NCBI GenBank assembly: GCA_947090365.1
Contig: CAMUNT010000016.1
Location: forward strand, 1-22,610
Direction of reading: 5' to 3'
Length of the DNA stretch: 22,610 nt
Source of the DNA: an uncultured Clostridia bacterium
GTDB lineage: Bacteria > Bacillota > Clostridia > Christensenellales > Borkfalkiaceae
Positions within the stretch are counted from its first letter, which is position 1, and each line of letters opens with the position of its first letter. Made by a program: the position numbers and the translations under genes. The notes under the pieces were generated by a model. The model made no database searches, was not told where the DNA came from, and saw nothing but the letters and a program-made list of their open reading frames with translations. Below are positions 15,042-22,360 of the stretch, in pieces.

Positions 15042-15518
15042 TTATACTATCTCTACCAAATCGCCATAAATTTCTTTTATTTTTTTAACGTCTTTTATAC
15101 TAAAAAATGCTAAAGATTTTCTTGTTCCGTTTTTTAATAATACATGGAGCTTCCAAACGCCTAATCGCTCATCGTAAAAAATTGTAACCATATCACGAAA
15201 TTTAAACGGATGATAAACAAGCTTTTCTATATTTGCTATATCAATTTTAGCAACAAAATCTTTTCCATTGAAAACATTTATTTTATCTTTTTCAAAAACG
15301 TAATAAGTTTTGTTATAAAATTTCACGAATAATATTAAACACAACATTACTGCAGCCATAATTCCAGATATTATATAATAAATTAATATATCCTCACTAT
15401 CCTCTGGATAAAGTATATGACATATTGATATTATAACCGTTAGCAATGTAAACATAACAAAAAACGGAATTAAAAATTTTATTATAAATCCTCTATATGA
15501 CCTTAGTTTCAATTGCAT
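15042..15518 (-). CDS. Two-helix membrane protein with a bacterial PH-like domain
   Basis: The 158-residue product has two predicted membrane helices (about 13-34 and 44-66 from the ATG) and a soluble beta-rich tail (about 72-158). The tail reads 'TYYVFEKDKINVFNGKDFVAKIDIANIEKL', a pattern typical of membrane-anchored bacterial PH (DUF304/YdbT-like) domains. The ATG at 15516-15518 is preferred because GGAAGG sits 5 bases upstream; the GTG at 15522-15524 falls inside that site. Function is unknown. A decayed RHS-core fragment lies directly upstream on the same strand (15546-15640), a position where immunity genes of RHS/WapA toxins are found. I therefore suspect, but cannot show, an orphan immunity protein. 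Confidence 0.7.
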   Translation of the reverse strand: MQLKLRSYRGFIIKFLIPFFVMFTLLTVIISICHILYPEDSEDILIYYIISGIMAAVMLCLILFVKFYNKTYYVFEKDKINVFNGKDFVAKIDIANIEKLVYHPFKFRDMVTIFYDERLGVWKLHVLLKNGTRKSLAFFSIKDVKKIKEIYGDLVEIV

Positions 15519-15545
15519 AATCACCTTCCATTGAAATGTTGATTT

Positions 15546-15640
15546 TTAATATACTTGAATGCGAAAACGAACGGGGAAATCGTAGTAATAACCGCGATAG
15601 CGAAGGGGTTTATAATGTTTAAATTTATCGGGAAATTAAC
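15546..15640 (-). pseudogene. RHS-core remnant, frameshifted (PLRYRGYYYD)
   Basis: On the minus strand, 15608-15579 reads PLRYRGYYYD, the hallmark of the RHS-repeat core ('NPxRYRGYYYDxETGLYYL'). It then runs into FPVRFRIQVY and a stop at 15548-15546. In the frame that is one base off, the preceding bases read NLNIINP, ending in a run of four Cs. Restoring one C would join NIINP to LRYRGYYYD, so a single-base deletion in that run explains the break. The upstream end of the similarity is unclear (about 15640). The rest of the RHS protein is missing. Confidence 0.65.
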
Positions 15641-15676
15641 GGTTCTTTGTTATGAACTAATTCTTTTTTTGTCATT

Positions 15677-15994
15677 TTATGAAAAGTATCTCAACCTAAA
15701 TCTTGTGCGATAAATGGGTGGAATGTCTAAATAATCCTTATATTTGATTCTTACCAAATAAAGCAATGTCCAATGTTTTCGTTTCGTTAGCATATCATTT
15801 TTTAGATATATTTCCAAACGACCAGGGAAAGTACCTCCAAACCATATTGAAGCTAAAATATAATTTAATAAAGAAGGTTTTGTATACTCTATCCTATCAA
15901 TAGAGCCGATTTCAATAACAACTTTACCCTTTTTCTTAAGCAGTACAATTTTATCGGGAAAAAATATTGCATTTTTTAAACTAAGATAGTCCAT
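15677..15994 (-). CDS. Small protein of unknown function, possible PH-like domain, 105 residues
   Basis: The protein begins MDYLSLKNAIFFPDKIVLLKK and alternates short beta strands ('KIVLLKKKGKVVIEIGSIDRI') with a hydrophobic stretch (LLNYILASIWFGGTF, 42-56) and a basic C-terminus. The strand pattern resembles half of a PH-like (DUF304) domain. It is too short for a confident family call. AAGGA sits 7 bases before the ATG, so it should be translated. A decayed RHS-core fragment ends 29 bases upstream and a strong promoter (16201-16229) reads into it. It is best described as an unknown gene in an RHS-remnant block, perhaps an orphan immunity gene. Confidence 0.55.
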   Translation of the reverse strand: MDYLSLKNAIFFPDKIVLLKKKGKVVIEIGSIDRIEYTKPSLLNYILASIWFGGTFPGRLEIYLKNDMLTKRKHWTLLYLVRIKYKDYLDIPPIYRTRFRLRYFS

Positions 15995-16022
15995 AAAATT
16001 ATCCTTACAAAGTTTTATTTAT

Positions 16023-16184
16023 TCATTGCTTAAACCCAAACGTTGTGTAATCGGTATAGCGAGCCCCCAGCCACAAGAAAAAGCGCAACGGATTACTATT
16101 ATAACTATTCCAAGTCGGAAGAGATAAATTACAGGTTTCAGGGTTGTAGTAACCAGACATATGATAGAAATGCGTTAAATCAAC
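16023..16184 (-). pseudogene. RHS-core remnant (THFYHMSGYYNPETC)
   Basis: On the minus strand, the frame from 16184 to the TGA at 16025-16023 begins VDLTHFYHMSGYYNPETC. This aligns by eye with the RHS core 'DxETGLYYLQSRYYNPETCRF' (T-G-L-Y-Y-L-Q-S-R-Y-Y-N-P): Y-Y-N-P-E-T-C is exact and the preceding residues are conservative, with one residue missing. Stops lie just before it and the rest of a 1500-2500-residue RHS protein is absent. An internal ATG (16158-16160) would give 45 residues, but no ribosome binding site precedes it, so I do not call it a gene. Confidence 0.55.
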
Positions 16185-16200
16185 CTGTTACTCTTTTTAT

Positions 16201-16229
16201 ATTTTAATACAGGTGATATGTTTTGTCAA
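16201..16229 (-). promoter_or_regulatory. Strong promoter reading into the RHS-remnant block
   Basis: On the minus strand, consensus TTGACA (16229-16224), a 17-base spacer and TAAAAT (16206-16201). Its transcript would cross the first RHS remnant and reach the 105-residue protein gene after about 200 bases. Confidence 0.7.
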
Positions 16230-16321
16230 GTTACGTGAAAATGCCGATAGATTAATGCGATAACCAACAAATTTTTATTCAAATTCAAGTCAAAATTTTT
16301 TTAATTTTTCTATTGCAGAAG

Positions 16322-16350
16322 TTGTATTAATTTTTAAATTATGGTATACT
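16322..16350 (+). promoter_or_regulatory. Promoter of the NifU-like/GGGtGRT operon
   Basis: TTGTAT (16322-16327), a 17-base spacer and TATACT (16345-16350), with an extended -10 TGG (16342-16344). GGAGG (16371-16375) is the ribosome binding site 8 bases before the ATG. Confidence 0.75.
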
Positions 16351-16383
16351 TGTTGAAGAAAATTAATTTCGGAGGAAATAGTA

Positions 16384-17109
16384 ATGCATTATTCTGAAGA
16401 CATTGAAAATATGATTTGCATTGCCAAAGGCGTGTCCGGAAAATTCGAGCACGGCCCCGCTCCCATTCCAGAAGAAGGTCAGTGGATAAAGGCAAAAGAA
16501 ATCAAAGACATCAAGGGTCTTACTCACGGTATCGGCTGGTGCGCACCTCAGCAGGGCGCCTGCAAGCTTACCTTAAACGTAAAGGACGGAATTATTCAGG
16601 AATGCCTTGTTGAAACGATAGGCTGTTCGGGAATGACACACTCTGCCGCTATGGCAGCGGAAATTCTGCCCCACAAAACTATATTGGAAGCTCTTAATAC
16701 AGACCTTGTTTGCGACGCGATCAACACCGCTATGCGCGAACTGTTTTTACAGATAGTTTACGGCAGAACGCAGTCCGCATTCTCTGAGGACGGACTTCCT
16801 ATCGGTGCGGGGCTTGAAGATTTAGGCAAAGGTCTGCGCTCGCAGGTAGGCACGATGTACGGCACCGCTCTTAAAGGTGCAAGATACCTTGAAATGGCCG
16901 AAGGCTATGTCGTTGCGTTGGCGCTTGATAAAAACAACGAAATATGCGGTTACAAATTCGTTTCACTCGGTAAAATGACAGACTTTATAAAGAAAGGTCT
17001 TACTCCCAATGAAGCTTACGAAAAGGCAATCGGCGTTTACGGCAGATACTCGAAAGAGCAGGGCGCTGTAAAGCATATTGACCCCAGAACCGATAAGGAG
17101 GTTGACTAA
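16384..17109 (+). CDS. NifU-like iron-sulfur scaffold protein paired with GGGtGRT
   Basis: The 241-residue protein has the IscU/NifU N-terminal fold. 'THGIGWCAPQQGACKLTLNVKDGIIQECLVETIGCSGMTHSAAM' (47-90), here described by its parts, holds C53 and C60 (C-x6-C), C74 and C81 (the IGCSGM turn, as in the IscU cluster loop). C110 and C188 lie outside. It differs from ordinary IscU by a longer C-terminal half (about 130-241) with 'LEDLGKGLRSQVGTMYGTALKG'. The family occurs next to GGGtGRT proteins in Clostridia and Bacteroides. It probably holds or delivers an iron-sulfur cluster; the recipient is unknown. GGAGG in its last codons serves the next gene. Confidence 0.85.
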   Translation: MHYSEDIENMICIAKGVSGKFEHGPAPIPEEGQWIKAKEIKDIKGLTHGIGWCAPQQGACKLTLNVKDGIIQECLVETIGCSGMTHSAAMAAEILPHKTILEALNTDLVCDAINTAMRELFLQIVYGRTQSAFSEDGLPIGAGLEDLGKGLRSQVGTMYGTALKGARYLEMAEGYVVALALDKNNEICGYKFVSLGKMTDFIKKGLTPNEAYEKAIGVYGRYSKEQGAVKHIDPRTDKEVD

Positions 17110-17110
17110 G

Positions 17111-18112
17111 ATGGCACTTTTTGAAAGTTATGAAAGAAGAGAAAAGAAAATACTTTCGGTTTTAAAAGAGTATGGCATTAAGAGCATTGAAGAATGCCGC
17201 GATATTACCCTTGCAAAAGGTATTGACGTAGACAAAATAGTCCGCGGAACACAGCCTATATGCTTTGAAAATGCGGTTTGGGCATACACCGTAGGTGCGG
17301 CTATTGCAATTAAGAAAGGCTATAAAAAAGCCGCCGAGGCCGCTACCGCTATCGGTATCGGACTTCAAAGCTTTTGTATAGAAGGTTCCGTTGCGGAAAA
17401 CAGAAAAGTCGGTATGGGGCACGGAAATTTGGGTTCAATGCTCCTCTCTGAAGAAACCGACTGCTTCTGCTTCCTTGCAGGTCACGAATCTTTCGCGGCT
17501 GCAGAAGGTGCAATTAAAATTGCTGAAAACGCAAACAAGGTTAGAGTTAAGCCTTTAAGAGTTATCTTAAACGGTCTCGGCAAGGACGCCGCTTATATCA
17601 TTTCGAGAATAAACGGCTTTACCTACTGCAAGACGGAATTTGACCCCTACACCGAAACTGTGAAGGTTACCGACAGCGTTGCATTCTCGGACGGACCCAG
17701 AGCAAAAGTTAAATGCTACGGTGCGGACAACGTGCCTGAAGGCGTTGCAATTATGAAGATGGAACACGTGTCCGTATCCATCACCGGTAACTCCACTAAC
17801 CCTACGCGCTTCCAGCACCCCGTTGCGGGCACATATAAAAAATGGTGCGTTGAAAACGGAGTTAAGTACTTCTCGGTTGCGTCCGGCGGTGGTACAGGAA
17901 GAACGCTTCATCCGGATAATATGGCGGCAGGTCCTTCCTCTTACGGCTTAACGGATACTATGGGCCGTATGCACTCAGACGCACAGTTTGCAGGTTCTTC
18001 CTCAGTTCCCGCTCACGTTGAAATGATGGGACTTATCGGAATGGGCAACAACCCTATGGTAGGTGCGACGGTTGCAGTTGCGGTTGCCGTTCAGGAAGCT
18101 ATGACTAAGTAA
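17111..18112 (+). CDS. GGGtGRT protein (family of unknown function)
   Basis: This 333-residue protein carries the signature SGGGTGRTLHPDN (258-270) that names the family. Other conserved-looking features are 'GMGHGNLGSMLL' (101-112), 'ETDCFCFLAGHESFAAAEGAI' (115-135, C118 and C120), 'MEHVSVSITGNSTNPTRFQHP' (217-237) and 'FAGSSSVPAHVEMMGLIGMGNN' (293-314). The glycine-rich loops and cysteines suggest a cofactor or cluster-bound enzyme of the cytosol, but the reaction is not known. The ATG at 17111 is chosen because GGAGG lies 9 bases before it. A TTG 33 bases upstream would start inside the previous gene. One base separates it from the NifU-like stop, so the two act together. Codon use is more G/C-ending than in the neighbours, consistent with high expression. 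Confidence 0.93.
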   Translation: MALFESYERREKKILSVLKEYGIKSIEECRDITLAKGIDVDKIVRGTQPICFENAVWAYTVGAAIAIKKGYKKAAEAATAIGIGLQSFCIEGSVAENRKVGMGHGNLGSMLLSEETDCFCFLAGHESFAAAEGAIKIAENANKVRVKPLRVILNGLGKDAAYIISRINGFTYCKTEFDPYTETVKVTDSVAFSDGPRAKVKCYGADNVPEGVAIMKMEHVSVSITGNSTNPTRFQHPVAGTYKKWCVENGVKYFSVASGGGTGRTLHPDNMAAGPSSYGLTDTMGRMHSDAQFAGSSSVPAHVEMMGLIGMGNNPMVGATVAVAVAVQEAMTK

Positions 18113-18135
18113 AATTGCTTTAATTAAATACAAAC

Positions 18136-18167
18136 AAGCGGATTCGGATAAACTCCCGAATCCGCTT
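18136..18167 (+). terminator. Hairpin after the GGGtGRT gene
   Basis: AAGCGGATTCGG (18136-18147) pairs perfectly with CCGAATCCGCTT (18156-18167), a 12-base-pair stem with an 8-base loop, 23 bases after the stop. There is no strong T run (ATATGTTT follows). Confidence 0.75.
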
Positions 18168-18220
18168 ATATGTTTACAAGCATAAGATTGTTATTGCCCG
18201 CGCGTACGCGTTTTATCTTT

Positions 18221-18245
18221 TTTGTAATAGTCTCACTATTACAAA
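18221..18245. terminator. Second hairpin between convergent genes
   Basis: TTTGTAATAG (18221-18230) pairs with CTATTACAAA (18236-18245) around a 5-base loop. It is 7 bases beyond the stop of the minus-strand gene at 18253 and could end transcription from either side. A loopless palindrome CGCGTACGCG (18201-18210) followed by TTTTATCTTTTTT lies beside it. Confidence 0.5.
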
Positions 18246-18252
18246 TTGTTAT

Positions 18253-18483
18253 TTAACCGTTATAACGGTCAAGATTTGCACGAATAGCCTCTATAAGTCT
18301 CTTTTCCGCCGCAACCTTAGTATCTTTTGCTACCTTAGTGCATACGGACGTTCCATAAAGCTTAGAGAGATCATCTACAAGATTTTTAAGATGTACGGTA
18401 TCAAGAATGTTCGTTGAACCGCAGAGTTCTTCAGCCGTAGGATCTTTGACCGTTTCTGTTGTATTGGGTGTGTTTTTATCCAT
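18253..18483 (-). CDS. Small protein of unknown function, 76 residues
   Basis: The product begins MDKNTPNTTETVKDPTAEEL, a hydrophilic, probably unstructured N-terminus. A helical rest follows with 'HLKNLVDDLSKLYGTSV' and 'KVAAEKRLIEAIRANLDRYNG'. Two cysteines (C21, C48) are present, and there is no membrane segment. I do not recognise a family. GGAG lies 10 bases before the ATG, a good translation signal, and the reading frame ends cleanly ahead of two hairpins. It is most likely a real small gene. Confidence 0.65.
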   Translation of the reverse strand: MDKNTPNTTETVKDPTAEELCGSTNILDTVHLKNLVDDLSKLYGTSVCTKVAKDTKVAAEKRLIEAIRANLDRYNG

Positions 18484-18607
18484 AATATAAAATCTCCTTT
18501 TACGTATTCGTACATTTTAAGATATGCAGATAAAAATTTTTTTACCACAAATAACCGCAATCAATACAATTTAAAAAGAATCATAATACTAAAAAAGCAA
18601 AAAGCGA

Positions 18608-18631
18608 GGGTTCGGGCACTTCCCCGAACCC
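18608..18631 (-). terminator. Terminator of the HIT-lipoprotein-esterase operon
   Basis: On the minus strand, GGGTTCGGG and CCCGAACCC form a perfect 9-base-pair stem with a 6-base loop. TCGCTTTTTGCTTTTTT follows, a good intrinsic terminator 10 bases after the esterase stop. Confidence 0.9.
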
Positions 18632-18640
18632 TTTCTATAA

Positions 18641-19465
18641 TTAATATTTTTCTACCGTAAACAACCGAAAGAACTCTGCGCAATTTTCAATCCACTGTGC
18701 GTTTTTTCTGTAAACTCTGCACCCGCCGTTAACCTCAAAGTCGCAAGTCGAGCTTCCATGATCGCCTTTCGGGTAAATATGCAATTCGTACTTTATACCG
18801 TTTCCCGCCAAAGCCAATGCAAATTTTAATGAATTTACTGCAGGAACCGTGCAGTCCTCGGCAGTAGTCCATATAAAAGCGGGAACCGTTTTTTCCGTCA
18901 CCGCCTTGTCAAGATTCAACAATTCGAATAACGATTGTTTTTCAGCGTCGGTATAGCCCGAAAGCAAATTTTCATAACTTCGCGTGTGCCCAAAGTCAGC
19001 GCTTATAACCGGATAACCCAACCCTATAGCAGAAGGCTTGCAGTCAAGAGCTTCACCGACGGTTTTCACTATATTAAAATAGTTCACCGCAAGATTTGCC
19101 ACCAGGTGTCCCCCCGCAGAAAATCCGATTATAAAAATTTCGTCTTTATTGATATGAAATTCGTTACAATGCTTTTTAACGTAGTCTACGGCCGAAGCTA
19201 ATTCGTGAAGCTGTTCGGGATAACGCACTCCGTCATTGACGGTCAGATATTCAAGCACGAAAGTCTGGAACCCTCTTGCCAGAAAACGGCACGCAACGGG
19301 AGCACCTTCACGCCTGCTTACGTGTTCGTATGCCCCGCCGGGAACGACAATAACCGCAGGTCTGCGCCATTCTTTCTCATTACCCGTAGGACACTCCACC
19401 GTAAAAGGCACGAGCTTTCCGCCCGCAACGTTATAATTCTTAGTCAAATCGATACAATTATTCAT
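18641..19465 (-). CDS. Alpha/beta hydrolase, acetyl-esterase-like (BD-FAE type)
   Basis: The 274-residue protein has the compact esterase/lipase layout. 'AVIVVPGGAYEHVSRREG' (about 37-54) carries the oxyanion loop in the H/P-G-G form. 'IIGFSAGGHLVANLAV' contains the nucleophile elbow G-F-S-A-G (serine near residue 115). 'WTTAEDCTVPAVNSL' carries the acid (D in AEDCTVP). 'HIYPKGDHGSSTCD' carries the catalytic histidine. It resembles BD-FAE/AXE-like esterases that remove acetyl or feruloyl groups from plant polysaccharide. No signal peptide is seen, so it acts in the cytosol, unlike the lipoprotein encoded 12 bases upstream. AAAGAG before the ATG is a usable ribosome binding site. Confidence 0.88.
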   Translation of the reverse strand: MNNCIDLTKNYNVAGGKLVPFTVECPTGNEKEWRRPAVIVVPGGAYEHVSRREGAPVACRFLARGFQTFVLEYLTVNDGVRYPEQLHELASAVDYVKKHCNEFHINKDEIFIIGFSAGGHLVANLAVNYFNIVKTVGEALDCKPSAIGLGYPVISADFGHTRSYENLLSGYTDAEKQSLFELLNLDKAVTEKTVPAFIWTTAEDCTVPAVNSLKFALALAGNGIKYELHIYPKGDHGSSTCDFEVNGGCRVYRKNAQWIENCAEFFRLFTVEKY

Positions 19466-19477
19466 AATTTCTCTTTT

Positions 19478-21706
19478 TTAAACGCATCTGATTTCCGCAA
19501 CGGCTTTTTCCTTTACCGTGCCTTTTGCGGAAACAATTTTCGCACTGACGACACAATTATTTTGTATGTATTCAAGTTTAAAATAAACAGATTTGCCGAT
19601 TTGCTTTTCAACACCGTCGACGTACCATATAACTTCGGCAATATCCGTCTCCGCTTTAAGCTCAAACTCGTATCCGCAACCCTTTTCAATGGTCAGCTGT
19701 TCATAGGCATTGTACAGTATAAAGTCGCTGTTTACCTTATAGCTCTTAGTTGTTTTTAGACTTCCCGTACTTTTCCACCCGTCGGCGCTGTCCTGTACGT
19801 TAACACTGATTTCGGATAGTGAAAAGCCGTTTTTCAAATCAAGCATATAGAACGGGATTTTAAACTCGAAAAGACTGTCACTGTACTTCATAACCATTCC
19901 CTCGTGTCCCGTTTCACTGTCGTGATTGAAATATATGAAACCGTTTTCCTGCTGATAAATCCAAAAAGTTTTGCCGTTTTCAGCCTTCGCGTGAAAATTG
20001 AATACCGGCGACTTAGAGTTGTGCGGCATATCCGCCATAACATAAAGGTTCTCTTCGTCAGCTTTCGCGTATAGCTTGTATTGCCCGCTTTCGGCAATTA
20101 TATCCTGCTCGTTCCACTCATCTTCTGAAATTTGACCGTCCGGTATAACTTTTCCGCCAAGATTAAACAAGCAGGCACATTTCATTTCCTTCCCCGTTTC
20201 TCCGAAAGTATTGTCACCGACGACGCCCGACGGAATTATTTCAACGTATCCGAGATAATTTGCGCCGAATGCTTCGTGCCAGACGTTCTTGCTTGCAAAG
20301 CGGACAGAGCGGAAACCGTACTGCGAAAATCCGTCAACGCCGATTGAACTTTTAAAATATACGTTCCACTTTCCCGGCTCTAATAAAGCGGGAAGTTTTA
20401 AATTCAACTGTGAAGTTACGATATCACCGGAATACCATTTCGTAGGGTCAAGTTCGACTTCGGTTGTTGTGAAATTCCCGTCCTTTTCCAAAATAATTTC
20501 ACATTTCTGTTTCTTGACCGGATTAGCAAATCCGTTATTTGTAACCGTAAATGAAAATTTAATATCGGCTCCCTGTGCGACCGACTTAGGAAATTCACTT
20601 TTCTGCAAAACGAAACGGTAACCTAAATGGTCGCGGATAAACTGAAACACCGTTTGACCGTAATAAGCAGAATTATCAAATCCTTCTACATCGTAGATTT
20701 TATCGAACGTATAATCCTTATACAGCTGAAAAATATTGCCGTTTATATAGCTTAAATGCGTTTTGTACATTTCCGGAATACAATTTTCGGGAAGATACGC
20801 ATCATACTTCTTGGCAAAATCGATATTACCAGAAAATTCACCGCCGAAGTATGAATTAACAGTCTGATTGCCAAGCCACTGTGTTTCTATATCGCGGTTT
20901 GCATAAGTTCCCAAATCGGAGTCGGACCCCATATACCCGTCGTTATATAACCCGACGCGCGACGCGTCGCTTCCTTCTTCCGCTACGTAACCGGCAAGTT
21001 CGTTTCTTTCTATGCCTACATATTTTGCAAAAATATCGGGAGTACGAACGGTTACGGGAATCGGTGAAGGCACACAGTCAAGCATTGCTTGCAAAAGACG
21101 GGTCTTATATTCGACCGAGGTATATTTTCCGCCGTGCTGTTCTCCCCACTTGCCTACGAACCCGCATTCCACAAACATCAGAATATCATTATAGTCTTCT
21201 AAAATACCGCTTTCTTTAATCTGTGAAATATGCTTTAAAACCTGTTCAAACGAATTGGGCTCGGGATTTTCCTTGCCGTTTTCATCGTATCTGAAACGAA
21301 CCGCAACCGTCGAACCGTTATTTTTACAATTTTCAAACGTCGCACGAAGCGCGGCAAAAAACTGTTCGTCCAAGTCGTAATCGACGCCGTCGCTGTTCGC
21401 TCCTGCCGAAAACGCCCCGATATTGATAAAAAACAGAACTAAATCACCCTGTTTGTTGCGTACCGCCGTTTCACCAACTTTCGTATGGAACCAATCCGTA
21501 GACGTGTAACCAATCCCGGGATTTGAAATCGTCCCGACGTGTTCTGCAAACTTAAAAGAACGGGTATCTTCCTGCTCGGTAACTTCATTATCCGAACCTT
21601 TATCAGGCTCTTCTGAATTATTTCCGAAACAGGCAGACAAAAAAATAGCGCAGAACAGACAAGAAATTAACGCAACTAATATTTTAAAACAAAATACTTT
21701 TTTCAT
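19478..21706 (-). CDS. Lipoprotein with DUF4874/DUF4832-type domains and a CBM9-like region
   Basis: The 742-residue protein has a lipoprotein signal peptide with lipobox LSAC (cysteine 26) and a short acidic linker. 'SNPGIGYTSTDWF' (61-73) starts a DUF4874-type domain, and the region 'ILMFVECGFVGKWGEQHGG' (about 175-195) with two glutamates recalls the glycoside-hydrolase-like barrel. A DUF4832-type domain follows (about 230-490, with 'YRFVLQKSEFPKSVAQGADIKFSFTVTNNGFANP'-like strands, described here by position 380-415). Residues about 520-670 ('DGQISEDEWNEQD', 'YKLYAKADEENLYVMADM') look like a CBM9-type carbohydrate-binding module. The last 70 residues form an Ig-like fold. It is anchored outside the cell and probably binds or cleaves a glycan; enzymatic activity is unproven. 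Confidence 0.85.
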   Translation of the reverse strand: MKKVFCFKILVALISCLFCAIFLSACFGNNSEEPDKGSDNEVTEQEDTRSFKFAEHVGTISNPGIGYTSTDWFHTKVGETAVRNKQGDLVLFFINIGAFSAGANSDGVDYDLDEQFFAALRATFENCKNNGSTVAVRFRYDENGKENPEPNSFEQVLKHISQIKESGILEDYNDILMFVECGFVGKWGEQHGGKYTSVEYKTRLLQAMLDCVPSPIPVTVRTPDIFAKYVGIERNELAGYVAEEGSDASRVGLYNDGYMGSDSDLGTYANRDIETQWLGNQTVNSYFGGEFSGNIDFAKKYDAYLPENCIPEMYKTHLSYINGNIFQLYKDYTFDKIYDVEGFDNSAYYGQTVFQFIRDHLGYRFVLQKSEFPKSVAQGADIKFSFTVTNNGFANPVKKQKCEIILEKDGNFTTTEVELDPTKWYSGDIVTSQLNLKLPALLEPGKWNVYFKSSIGVDGFSQYGFRSVRFASKNVWHEAFGANYLGYVEIIPSGVVGDNTFGETGKEMKCACLFNLGGKVIPDGQISEDEWNEQDIIAESGQYKLYAKADEENLYVMADMPHNSKSPVFNFHAKAENGKTFWIYQQENGFIYFNHDSETGHEGMVMKYSDSLFEFKIPFYMLDLKNGFSLSEISVNVQDSADGWKSTGSLKTTKSYKVNSDFILYNAYEQLTIEKGCGYEFELKAETDIAEVIWYVDGVEKQIGKSVYFKLEYIQNNCVVSAKIVSAKGTVKEKAVAEIRCV

Positions 21707-21716
21707 ATCCTACTCT

Positions 21717-21750
21717 TTAACAGACCTTTCTAATTAACAGACCTTTCTAA
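21717..21750 (-). repeat. Perfect tandem 17-base duplication at the HIT-gene stop
   Basis: The 17 bases TTAACAGACCTTTCTAA occur twice back to back (21717-21733 and 21734-21750). On the minus strand the copies encode LERSVN and then TAG. Removing one copy would let the HIT frame read on as SVKE and stop at TAG directly before the lipoprotein ATG. The duplication therefore moved the stop 17 bases upstream and widened the gap. Confidence 0.9.
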
Positions 21751-22212
21751 CGCTTCCTTTACTTTAACCAACTTTTTCTCATCGTACACGTAAAGTTTTC
21801 TTTCTTTAACAAAATTGTTGCTTCCCCTCTTTTCATAGCTGTACCTTGGAATTAATTGTACGTGATAATGATTATTCGGACCGTCGCACATACTGCACAG
21901 ATAAACACGTTCACACTTGTAAACTTCTTTAATAATAATCATTAATTGTTTTGCAAACCGAATTATTTTTTCGTTGAGATAGTCGGGCGCTTCACTCATA
22001 TCGTGAAAATGCTCTATCGATGAAATACATAAATGTCCGTCAGCCCTCGGGTTACCCACAAAAAAGCATTCGATATCATTGTCTTCATAAATCATTTTAT
22101 CCGTCATATCGCCGTAAAGAGCGCCGTTATATAATCTGTTAAAACACGTTGGACAAATACCCGAATCAACCAATTCCCCAACGGTAAGATTTAATAATTC
22201 CTTTTCATCCAT
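21730..22212 (-). CDS. HIT-like (histidine triad) protein
   Basis: The 160-residue protein has the HIT fold. 'CFFVGNPRADGHLCISSIEHFHDMSE' (49-74) is the family's 'G-H-x-L-V-I-P-x-x-H' strand-turn. 'NNHYHVQLIPRY' (113-124) is the active-site triad with H115 and H117, but the third histidine is Q119. H-x-H-x-Q is the GalT-branch form, so the enzyme may transfer or hydrolyse nucleotides. Two CxxC pairs (C20, C23 and C106, C109) may bind zinc. AAGG lies 7 bases before the ATG. The gene is the first of an operon with the lipoprotein (23 bases apart) and the esterase. Confidence 0.82.
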   Translation of the reverse strand: MDEKELLNLTVGELVDSGICPTCFNRLYNGALYGDMTDKMIYEDNDIECFFVGNPRADGHLCISSIEHFHDMSEAPDYLNEKIIRFAKQLMIIIKEVYKCERVYLCSMCDGPNNHYHVQLIPRYSYEKRGSNNFVKERKLYVYDEKKLVKVKEALERSVN

Positions 22213-22360
22213 TTTTTTACCTTTTTTAATTCTGTCATTAATAATCTAAATCAAATTACGAACAAATGCAAGCAAAAGTCTGTTACTATGTATGCGAAGT
22301 ATGTTAAACCCGCTCTCAAAAAAAAGTTAAATTGAAATTTATTTATTGATATTGTATATG

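Noticed and set aside
16023..16160. A 45-residue minus-strand frame with ATG
   Set aside because: No ribosome binding site, and the residues match an RHS-core scrap better than a gene.
17078..17110. Upstream TTG start for the GGGtGRT gene
   Set aside because: It is inside the NifU-like gene, and GGAGG fits the ATG at 17111.
18201..18210. Loopless palindrome CGCGTACGCG
   Set aside because: Followed by a T run, but one short palindrome is not enough to claim a regulatory site.
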